Source: Flavobacteriia bacterium (GTDB lineage Bacteria > Bacteroidota > Bacteroidia > Flavobacteriales > Flavobacteriaceae). Taken from it: DNA of 6,979 nt. The translations under genes were made by a program, and so were the position numbers. Shown here piece by piece: positions 1-5,483 of this stretch (within the stretch, counting starts at the first letter, position 1; each line of letters begins with the position of its first letter). Location: positions 1 through 6,979 of the forward strand of contig DRQI01000427.1 of the NCBI GenBank assembly GCA_011330545.1, in the 5' to 3' direction. The notes below the pieces were generated by a model, which saw only the letters and a program-made list of their open reading frames with translations, did no database searches and was not told the origin of the DNA.

Positions 1-1
1 A

Positions 2-1186
2 ATGAAAACAGCATATATAGTACAAGGATACAGAACCGCAGTAGGAAAAGCACCAAGAGGAACTTTCCGGTTTATGCGTTCTGACGACTTAGCTTCAGAA
101 ACCATTAAATATTTATTAAAAAAAGTACCACAATTAGATATTTCACGCATTGATGACGTCATGGTTGGTTGCGCTATGCCCGAAGGCGCCCAAGGGTTGA
201 ATATGGCTCGTTTAATCTCTTTAATGGGATTGAGTAGCGTTGATATTCCCGGTGTTACCGTAAATCGGTTTTGCTCTTCAGGGCTAGAAACCATTGCCAT
301 GGCCTCTGCAAAAATTTCGGCAGGCATGGCAGATTGTATTATTGCCGGGGGTGCCGAAAGTATGAGTATGGTTCCTATGGCAGGCTTTAAACCCGAATTA
401 AACTATAACATTGCCAAAGAAGGCCATGAAGATTATTATTGGGGAATGGGGCTCACCGCCGAAGCCGTTGCCAAAAAATATAAAGTAACACGTGAAGAAC
501 AAGATGAATTTTCTTACCATTCGCACATGAAAGCCTTAAAAGCACAAGCCGAAAACCGCTTTCAAGACGATATCGTTCCTATTGACGTAACCCAAATTTA
601 TGTCGATGAAAACGGCAAAAAGAAAGAAAGGCAATATACCGTTACCAAAGACGAAGGCCCACGTAAAGGAACCAGTTTAGAAGCCTTGGCACGATTACGC
701 CCGGTTTTTGCTGCCGGAGGTAGCGTTACCGCCGGAAACTCATCACAAATGAGTGATGGTGCTTCTTTTGTGTTGGTAATGAGCGAAGAAATGGTTAAAG
801 AACTCAACCTTACGCCCATTGCACGTCTTGTTTCTTATGCCCCCGTTGGAGTAGAACCCAGTATTATGGGTATTGGCCCACTGTATGCCGTACCCAAAGC
901 CTTAAAAAGAGCCGGACTCGAATTAAAAGATATTGATTTGGTAGAGCTTAATGAAGCCTTTGCATCGCAATCTATAGCCGTAATTAAAGGCTTAGGATTA
1001 AATCCCGATATCGTAAATGTAAACGGTGGTGCCATCGCATTGGGCCATCCGTTAGGATGTACCGGCGCTAAATTATCGGTTCAGCTATTCAATGAAATGC
1101 GCCGCAGAAAAAATAAATACGGTATCGTTACCATGTGTGTTGGTACCGGGCAAGGAGCAGCCGGAGTATATGAATTTTTGAATTAA
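2..1186 (+). CDS. fadA: Acetyl-CoA C-acyltransferase (3-ketoacyl-CoA thiolase)
   Basis: This is a 394-residue thiolase that performs the last step of beta-oxidation in the cytoplasm: CoA-dependent cleavage of 3-ketoacyl-CoA to acetyl-CoA and a shortened acyl-CoA. The length is normal for the family. Catalytic motifs are complete: the nucleophile Cys91 in NRFCSSG, NEAF at 317-320, the GGAIALGHPLGCTGA block at 342-356 with His349, and the second catalytic cysteine Cys379 in CVGTGQG. The ATG at base 2 gives a canonical thiolase N-terminus (MKTAYIVQGYRTAVGK), so the gene appears complete, although its leader lies outside the window. An acyl-CoA dehydrogenase follows 84 bases downstream on the same strand. 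This mirrors the fadA-fadE order of the Bacillus fadNAE operon and favours degradation over a biosynthetic acetoacetyl-CoA thiolase. Family and reaction are secure; chain-length specificity and the symbol rest on context. Confidence 0.95.
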   Translation: MKTAYIVQGYRTAVGKAPRGTFRFMRSDDLASETIKYLLKKVPQLDISRIDDVMVGCAMPEGAQGLNMARLISLMGLSSVDIPGVTVNRFCSSGLETIAMASAKISAGMADCIIAGGAESMSMVPMAGFKPELNYNIAKEGHEDYYWGMGLTAEAVAKKYKVTREEQDEFSYHSHMKALKAQAENRFQDDIVPIDVTQIYVDENGKKKERQYTVTKDEGPRKGTSLEALARLRPVFAAGGSVTAGNSSQMSDGASFVLVMSEEMVKELNLTPIARLVSYAPVGVEPSIMGIGPLYAVPKALKRAGLELKDIDLVELNEAFASQSIAVIKGLGLNPDIVNVNGGAIALGHPLGCTGAKLSVQLFNEMRRRKNKYGIVTMCVGTGQGAAGVYEFLN

Positions 1187-1192
1187 TAAGAA

Positions 1193-1260
1193 TTGAGATT
1201 TGAGATTTGAGTAGTGAGAAATAAAAGAAAACCTCAATACTCAATACTAACTACTAAAAT
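1193..1260. repeat. Phased 7-base repeat in two inverted arms (imperfect hairpin)
   Basis: The left arm holds four consecutive 7-mers sharing TGAG: TTGAGAT, TTGAGAT, TTGAGTA, GTGAGAA (1193-1220). The right arm (1233-1260) holds CTCAATA, CTCAATA, CTAACTA, CTAAAAT, whose complement again shows TGAG/TTAG every seven bases. Bases 1207-1218 pair with 1233-1244 at 11 of 12 positions (one G/A mismatch) around a 14-base A-rich loop. No T-run follows, so it does not look like an intrinsic terminator. It nearly fills the gap between thiolase and acyl-CoA dehydrogenase, where it could affect mRNA processing or be a trace of an inserted repeat. The structure is seen directly; its role is unknown. Confidence 0.75.
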
Positions 1261-1270
1261 CTATAATATA

Positions 1271-3076
1271 ATGGATACAACAAACAAAGAATTACTAAGA
1301 GGCGGGCAATTCCTCGTAAAAGAAATCGATTGCGAAGATATTTTTACTCCGGATGATTTTTCGGAAGAACAACAGATGATGCGAGATTCTGTAAAAGAAT
1401 TTGTAGACAGGGAAATTTGGCCTAACAAACCGCGTTTCGAACAAAAAGACTATGCTTTAACCGAAGAGTTAATGCGAAAAGCAGGCGAATTAGGTTTTTT
1501 GAGTATCTCGGTACCCGAACAATACGGAGGTATGGGAATGGGCTTCGTAGATACCATGCTTGTTTGTGATTATATCTCAGGTGCTACAGGCTCATTTAGT
1601 ACCGCTTTCGGAGCGCATACAGGTATCGGTACCATGCCAATTACCCTATACGGAACCGAAGAACAAAAGAAAAAATACGTTCCGAAATTAGCCTCAGGAG
1701 AATGGTTTGGCTCGTATTGCTTAACAGAACCCAGTGCCGGTAGTGATGCCAATTCAGGAAAAACAAAAGCAGTTTTATCAGAAGACGGAAAATATTACAG
1801 TATTACCGGACAAAAAATGTGGATATCAAATGCAGGCTTCTGTAACCTGATGATTGTATTTGCCCGTATAGAAGACGATAAATACATCACCGGATTCATC
1901 GTTGAAAACGATCCTGAAAACGGCATTACCATGGGTGAAGAAGAACACAAACTCGGCATTCGGGCTTCTTCTACACGACAGGTATTTTTTAACGAAACCA
2001 AAGTACCCGTTGAAAATATGCTGTCTACTAGGGGCAACGGATTTAAAATTGCCATGAATGCCTTAAATGTCGGTAGAATAAAATTGGCAGCTGCCTGTTT
2101 AGATGCCCAACGAAGAGTGATTACCGAATCTATAAAATATGCTAACGAACGTGTACAATTTAAAACCCCGATTGCCAAATTTGGCGCCATACGACAAAAA
2201 ATTGCCGAAATGGCAACCAATTGTTGGGTAGGCGAAACCGCCTGTTACAGGGCGGCAAAAAATATTGAAGACCGCATTGAACTCCGTAAAGCCAACGGAA
2301 AAGATAGCGATCAAGAAGCCGAGTTAAAAGGTGTTGAAGAATATGCCATAGAATGTTCTATCCTTAAAGTTGCCGTTTCTGAATATACCCAACATTGTAC
2401 CGATGAAGGCATTCAAATTTTTGGAGGCATGGGATTCTCAGAAGAAACTCCCATAGAATCGGCATGGAGAGATGCCCGTATCGCACGAATCTATGAAGGG
2501 ACTAATGAAATTAATAGAATGTTAACCATTGGCATGCTCATTAAAAAAGCCATGAAAGGCCATGTAGACTTATTGACTCCGGCAAAAGCTGTGGCTAGTG
2601 AATTGACCGGAATCCCTTCATTAGAAAAACCCGATTATTCAATATTGTTTGCCGAAGAAAAACAAATTATCGCCAACCTTAAAAAACTATTTTTAATGGT
2701 TTCGGGTGCGGCACTCCAAAAATATGGCGAAAAAATTGAAGAACACCAACAATTGATGTTGGCAGCTTCCAATATTTTAATCCAAATTTATATGGCAGAA
2801 TCCGCTATTTTACGTGCCGAAAAAATGGCAAAAAAACACGGTAGGGATAAAGTAAAAGAGCAAATTGCCATGGCACAATTAAATCTATTCCATGCCATAG
2901 ATGTAATTGAAACTGCCGGCAAACACTCTATTATTTCATTTACCGAAGGTGACGAACAACGCATGATGCTAATGGGCTTAAAACGCTATATCAAATATGT
3001 GAATATGCCGAATATTATTGAATTGAGAAATATCATCGCAGATAAAGTTACCGAAGAAAATAAGTATTGTTTTTAA
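1271..3076 (+). CDS. fadE: Acyl-CoA dehydrogenase, FadE/VLCAD-like
   Basis: This FAD-dependent enzyme of 601 residues catalyses the first oxidation of beta-oxidation, acyl-CoA to trans-2-enoyl-CoA, passing electrons to an electron-transfer flavoprotein. In order it shows an RGGQFLVKE leader (10-18), an N-terminal helical domain, the beta-domain motifs CLTEPSAGSDA (150-160) and MWISNAG (183-189), GFKIAMNALNVGRI (257-270), GIQIFGGMGF (380-389), and IYEGTNEINR with the probable catalytic base Glu409. About 175 further residues form the C-terminal extension typical of VLCAD/FadE-type enzymes and absent from about 380-residue short forms. I chose the ATG at 1271: an in-frame GTG at 1214 would add 19 residues encoded by the intergenic repeat, while the ATG gives the usual N-terminus. 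It is probably co-transcribed with the thiolase, and a strong terminator follows. Long-chain preference is inferred from the architecture. Confidence 0.94.
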   Translation: MDTTNKELLRGGQFLVKEIDCEDIFTPDDFSEEQQMMRDSVKEFVDREIWPNKPRFEQKDYALTEELMRKAGELGFLSISVPEQYGGMGMGFVDTMLVCDYISGATGSFSTAFGAHTGIGTMPITLYGTEEQKKKYVPKLASGEWFGSYCLTEPSAGSDANSGKTKAVLSEDGKYYSITGQKMWISNAGFCNLMIVFARIEDDKYITGFIVENDPENGITMGEEEHKLGIRASSTRQVFFNETKVPVENMLSTRGNGFKIAMNALNVGRIKLAAACLDAQRRVITESIKYANERVQFKTPIAKFGAIRQKIAEMATNCWVGETACYRAAKNIEDRIELRKANGKDSDQEAELKGVEEYAIECSILKVAVSEYTQHCTDEGIQIFGGMGFSEETPIESAWRDARIARIYEGTNEINRMLTIGMLIKKAMKGHVDLLTPAKAVASELTGIPSLEKPDYSILFAEEKQIIANLKKLFLMVSGAALQKYGEKIEEHQQLMLAASNILIQIYMAESAILRAEKMAKKHGRDKVKEQIAMAQLNLFHAIDVIETAGKHSIISFTEGDEQRMMLMGLKRYIKYVNMPNIIELRNIIADKVTEENKYCF

Positions 3077-3109
3077 ACGCTTGAATGGAAACAATGTTTA
3101 GTGGACTTT

Positions 3110-3142
3110 AAAAGCCATAGCCAAAGTTGCTATGGCTTTTTT
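3110..3142 (+). terminator. Intrinsic terminator of the beta-oxidation operon
   Basis: A perfect 11-bp inverted repeat (AAAAGCCATAG, 3110-3120, with CTATGGCTTTT, 3130-3140) can be extended by one C-G pair at 3121/3129, leaving a 7-base loop. The 3' arm runs into six consecutive T (3137-3142). It begins 33 bases after the acyl-CoA dehydrogenase stop, which fits a Rho-independent end to the fad transcript. The matching A-run on the 5' side is short, so strong activity on the opposite strand is not expected. Confidence 0.88.
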
Positions 3143-3143
3143 G

Positions 3144-3151
3144 TATCTTTA
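3144..3151 (+). promoter_or_regulatory. Probable -7 promoter element for the DUF4287/DUF5655 gene
   Basis: TATCTTTA matches seven of eight positions of the Bacteroidota -7 element TAnnTTTG. It lies 25 bases before the ATG at 3177, which would give a leader of about 20 bases. It starts two bases after the T-run of the fad terminator, so the upstream promoter region would overlap the terminator hairpin. The only TTG upstream (3127-3129) is 14 bases away, shorter than the usual spacing to a -33 box, so the call is tentative. Confidence 0.42.
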
Positions 3152-3176
3152 GAGAAACTAAAATATCAAAATACAA

Positions 3177-3719
3177 ATGGACAAAGCACTACAAACAATG
3201 ATTGCTAACATGCCTGAAAAAACGGGCAAAACGTTAGAAGAATGGACAAAGATTCTAAAAGCAAAAAACTTTCCAAAACACGGCGAAGCTGTTAGTTTTC
3301 TAAAAAACGAATACCGTGTCACCCATGGTTTTGCAAATACTATTGTTGCCCTATCAAAAGGCAATCAAGACAGTCCGGCCGAATTAGTAACAAATCAATA
3401 CAAGGGCAAAGAAACCCTAAAGCCCATTTATGATAAACTGATTGCCGAGATTTCAAAATTTGGTTCCGATATTACGAAAACACCTAAAAAGACAAGTGTA
3501 AGTATGATAAGAAAACGGCAATTCGCCTTGATAAAACCGGCAACAAAAACACGCATCGATTTAGGATTAAAACTAAAAGGCACACCAACTACCAATCGCC
3601 TGGAAAATTCAGGCCCGTTTGGCACTATGTGTACACACCGTGTTAGGCTAACAAATGTTGCTGACATCGATTCTGAACTTATTGATTGGCTAAAGGAAGC
3701 CTATTCTATGGCAACTTGA
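3177..3719 (+). CDS. DUF4287 and DUF5655 domain protein of unknown function
   Basis: This is a soluble protein of 180 residues with no signal peptide or membrane segment, so it is probably cytoplasmic. Residues 1-60, with the pattern MPEKTGKTLEEW, a KHGEAVSFLK segment and THGFAN near 49-54, resemble DUF4287. Residues from about 75 to 178, from the LKPIYDKLIAEI helix through KTSVSMIRKRQFALIKP and ending in a DSELIDWLKEAY helix, resemble DUF5655. The two domains often occur together in short bacterial proteins, and I know of no established function. The C-terminal half is rich in Lys and Arg, which would allow nucleic-acid or nucleotide contact, but this is speculation. The ATG at 3177 follows an A-rich leader and starts the DUF4287 domain properly. 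It appears to be a single-gene transcript between the fad terminator and a convergent unit whose stop codon lies 4 bases away. Confidence 0.85.
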   Translation: MDKALQTMIANMPEKTGKTLEEWTKILKAKNFPKHGEAVSFLKNEYRVTHGFANTIVALSKGNQDSPAELVTNQYKGKETLKPIYDKLIAEISKFGSDITKTPKKTSVSMIRKRQFALIKPATKTRIDLGLKLKGTPTTNRLENSGPFGTMCTHRVRLTNVADIDSELIDWLKEAYSMAT

Positions 3720-3723
3720 AAAA

Positions 3724-4596
3724 TCAATATGACAACGCACTGTCTATTTTCTTTTTTAACCGGCCGGCGTCTACATTTTTAGGGTCAATTTTCACTGCTT
3801 TATCAGCATGTATTTTTGCTGTTTTATAATCTTTCATTTTAACATAAATATCGGCTAAAATGGCATCGGGCCTGGCAACATGTTTCCCTTTTAAAATTTC
3901 TTTTAGCTCCTCAGCATACCCAAGGGCTTCGTGATAATTTTCTAATTCGGCGGTTAAAATTGCTTTGTAGCCCAATAAAAACGGGTTTGATTTCTGAGAT
4001 TCGGTAGTTAATATAGTAAGTGAATCTAATGCCGCCCGGGCACCGTACAAGGCGTGAAGTACTTCAATATATTCTGATTTTAAATAGGTCTCTTCAGGAT
4101 AACGGCGTACTATTTTGCCAAAATTCTTTTCATTCAATATAAGGGCTTTTTGCAATGCTTCTTTAGCTTCCGGAAGTTGCTGGTCTCTTACATTTGTATA
4201 ATAGGTTAAAGCGATATAAACATCCAACACCAAGCGTTCGTCTCCTTTAACGGTGTGTTTCTCTTCTAGTAAGGTTTTATAAAATGCCAGTCGCTCTTCC
4301 AAATTCGGTGTGAGCCTTGCCAATACACTCTTGCCTACCAAAAAATTTGGGTCAGATGCCAATGCTTTTCTATACGATGCTTCAGCGGCAGAATAATCAC
4401 CATAATCCATAATCTGCTCCCATCCTTTTTTATAAAAAAATAAGGCTGAATCTGAATTGGTAGAATAGCGCAACAACTCTTTTTTTCTATTTCGCGCACA
4501 TGAACTCATTAAAATAATGAGCACAATAGTAAAAATACTGCGGTAAATTATTGGATTTTTAATTTCTGTAAAGCCATAACATTTCTTGAAATTCAT
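3724..4596 (-). CDS. TPR-repeat lipoprotein
   Basis: This 290-residue protein has a lipoprotein-type N-terminus: a charged n-region, a hydrophobic stretch at about 20-30, then LMSSC with the probable lipidated Cys33. Met at the -3 position is a non-ideal but tolerable lipobox. The mature part is helical with tetratricopeptide-like repeats, clearest at 51-84 (FFYKKGWEQIMDYGDYSAAE with YRKAL and DPN) and 242-275 (AILADIYVKMKDYKTAK with ADKAVKIDPKN), and weaker ones at about 122-155 and 205-236. TPRs bind proteins, so a scaffold or partner role in the envelope is likely, but no enzyme activity is visible. The start is supported by an ATGA overlap with the upstream gene's stop, which indicates translational coupling. 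The long 19-residue n-region before the hydrophobic core is unusual, but no other Met precedes the lipobox. The partner may be the secreted DinB-like protein encoded just upstream. Confidence 0.85.
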   Translation of the reverse strand: MNFKKCYGFTEIKNPIIYRSIFTIVLIILMSSCARNRKKELLRYSTNSDSALFFYKKGWEQIMDYGDYSAAEASYRKALASDPNFLVGKSVLARLTPNLEERLAFYKTLLEEKHTVKGDERLVLDVYIALTYYTNVRDQQLPEAKEALQKALILNEKNFGKIVRRYPEETYLKSEYIEVLHALYGARAALDSLTILTTESQKSNPFLLGYKAILTAELENYHEALGYAEELKEILKGKHVARPDAILADIYVKMKDYKTAKIHADKAVKIDPKNVDAGRLKKKIDSALSY

Positions 4597-5195
4597 TTTT
4601 CCACCAACTCGCCTTTCAACAAACTCACATTGCCATTAAACGGGTTTCCGGAAGAGCGCCGTAACAATACAACCTGCCCCGTATGCCAAATCGCATCTGC
4701 AATTGGGCCATTCAAATTATTCCAAAATGGATATTCGGTTGTGCCATTATTCCCTTTAAAGATAATCTTAAAATTTCGTAAGTCTTCTGCACTTGCCTTT
4801 TTAAGGATTTCACTCGCTGCCCTTATATTTTCCAAGGTTTTATTTCGTTTTTCCCGATAGGTCAAAACAGGCTGTTTTACAGTAAAATCGTTTGCTGTTT
4901 TCTTTGTAGCATTGACGATGACCTTTGACAGATTATAAATATGATCAATGGTTTCTAAGGCAGTCCTGGCCGAATCATTAGGCCTATAATTCAAATCGAT
5001 ATCGCGTAAGCCCTCTGTTGCCCAAAAATAACGAAACCCCAATCCGTCAACCAGCCTTGCGGCGACCGTACCCGCAGTATAATTTTCGGGTTCATCGGGA
5101 ATTTGATAATAATAAGGAGTGTTCTCTTTTTGTTGTGCAAAACTATTCATAAAGGTGAAAATTAATAAGATGAATCCTAAAAAGCGTAATTTCAT
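4593..5195 (-). CDS. Secreted DinB-like (DinB/YfiT-type four-helix) protein
   Basis: This 200-residue protein begins with a clear Sec signal peptide (MKLRFLGFILLIFTFMNSFA, cleavage expected after Ala20), so the mature protein is extracytoplasmic. The mature sequence follows the DinB-type helical pattern: FRYFWATEGLRDIDLNYRP (54-72), the ETIDHIYNLS helix (81-90) with His85, and IADAIWHTGQVVLLRR (165-180) with His171. Family members usually have three His metal ligands, in a helix-2 H and an HxxxHRGQ motif. Here the first His of the second motif is replaced by Asp167, giving a possible His85-Asp167-His171 site. DinB/YfiT-fold proteins include metal-dependent thiol-transferase-like enzymes and many of unknown role, so I assign no reaction. 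It is the first gene of a leftward two-gene unit and overlaps the TPR lipoprotein gene by 4 bases. The fold call is from pattern recognition without alignment. Confidence 0.8.
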   Translation of the reverse strand: MKLRFLGFILLIFTFMNSFAQQKENTPYYYQIPDEPENYTAGTVAARLVDGLGFRYFWATEGLRDIDLNYRPNDSARTALETIDHIYNLSKVIVNATKKTANDFTVKQPVLTYREKRNKTLENIRAASEILKKASAEDLRNFKIIFKGNNGTTEYPFWNNLNGPIADAIWHTGQVVLLRRSSGNPFNGNVSLLKGELVEK

Positions 5196-5216
5196 AATTT
5201 ATACGTTTTAAATTAT
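5194..5216 (-). repeat. Inverted repeat overlapping the DinB-like gene's start codon
   Basis: A perfect 8-bp inverted repeat (ATAATTTA at 5194-5201 and TAAATTAT at 5209-5216) surrounds a 7-base spacer. On the minus strand the second arm ends in the AT of the ATG at 5195-5193. As an RNA hairpin it would be weak (only A-U pairs) but could mask the start; as DNA it could be a binding site near the transcription start. AT-rich intergenic DNA often yields such repeats by chance. Confidence 0.4.
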
Positions 5217-5219
5217 CAG

Positions 5220-5228
5220 CTAAATATA
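5220..5228 (-). promoter_or_regulatory. Possible -7 promoter element for the DinB-like/TPR unit
   Basis: On the minus strand, TATATTTAG matches TAnnTTTG except for the final G. It lies 24 bases upstream of the ATG at 5195, which is a reasonable leader length. No TTTG-like -33 box is at the expected distance; the nearest TTTG is only 4 bases upstream of it. A second candidate (TAAATTTTG, one base too long) lies slightly further upstream. Confidence 0.3.
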
Positions 5229-5430
5229 CCATCAAAATTTATAATAATCCTTATTATTTAGAATCAATTTATATTAACAAGTTCAACAAGTGCACTTTTT
5301 ATTTTTAAAGATAAAACCATTCAATGCCTTTCACTATTCGGTTTTAATACCTTAAATTCTGATTACAAGCCTAAAAAAAGTTGTTAATAATATCAACTAT
5401 TAAATAGCCCTAAAACCGCTCTATTTATTT

Positions 5431-5438
5431 TATATTTG
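5431..5438 (+). promoter_or_regulatory. -7 promoter element for the S10 peptidase gene
   Basis: TATATTTG is a perfect match to the Bacteroidota -7 element TAnnTTTG. It lies 45 bases before the ATG at 5484, predicting transcription from about 5443-5446 and a leader of about 40 bases. I found no convincing -33 TTTG box at the usual spacing. An in-frame TTG at 5436 falls inside this element, which argues against that codon as the translation start. Confidence 0.6.
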
Positions 5439-5447
5439 TGTAACCCA

Positions 5448-5470
5448 ATTTGTCAAATCGCCCGACAAAT
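5448..5470 (+). promoter_or_regulatory. Inverted repeat in the leader of the S10 peptidase gene
   Basis: A perfect 7-bp inverted repeat (ATTTGTC at 5448-5454, GACAAAT at 5464-5470) has a 9-base spacer containing the GC-rich patch TCGCCC. It sits between the predicted transcription start and the ATG, ending 13 bases before the start codon. It could be an operator just downstream of the promoter or a hairpin at the 5' end of the mRNA. No T-run follows, so it does not look like an attenuator. The repeat is seen directly; the function is inferred from its position. Confidence 0.45.
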
Positions 5471-5483
5471 AAATTTATATAAT

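Larger units (their letters stand above)
5196..5483. other. AT-rich divergent intergenic region
   Basis: These 288 bases separate the leftward DinB-like/TPR unit from the rightward S10 peptidase gene, so they should contain promoters for both. I see no gene or structured RNA in it. It contains the elements listed separately (minus-strand promoter candidate, TATATTTG element, leader hairpin), an imperfect dyad AGTTGTTA/TATCAACT at 5379-5398, a tandem pair of 9-mers AACAAGTTC and AACAAGTGC at 5276-5293, and an AT-only hairpin ATAATAA/TTATTAT at 5241-5257. The last three are listed as observations only. Confidence 0.7.

Noticed and set aside
598..1035. Minus-strand open frames of 66 and 73 codons inside the thiolase gene
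   Set aside because: They are antisense to a clearly conserved enzyme and their translations show no domain or export signal.
1207..1244. Heptad-repeat hairpin as an intrinsic terminator after the thiolase
   Set aside because: No T-run follows the 3' arm, the stem is AT-rich with a mismatch, and the next gene of the same pathway follows on the same strand.
1570..2314. Minus-strand open frames of 60, 141 and 71 codons inside the acyl-CoA dehydrogenase gene
   Set aside because: They are shadows of the real coding frame. The 141-codon frame is long but low in recognisable structure and overlaps catalytic-domain coding sequence.
3158..3667. Minus-strand open frames of 68 and 79 codons over the DUF4287/DUF5655 gene
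   Set aside because: The plus-strand frame is a recognisable two-domain protein with a sensible start; these are antisense shadows.
4630..4860. Plus-strand 76-codon frame inside the DinB-like gene
   Set aside because: It is antisense to a gene with a signal peptide and family motifs, and no promoter or conserved motif is visible.
5241..5257. ATAATAA/TTATTAT hairpin as a regulatory site
   Set aside because: It is low-complexity AT sequence expected by chance in this region, with no promoter-related spacing to support it.
5297..5318. TTTTAT/ATAAAA inverted repeat as a terminator
   Set aside because: It is an A/T-only short stem in a divergent promoter region, and no gene ends there.
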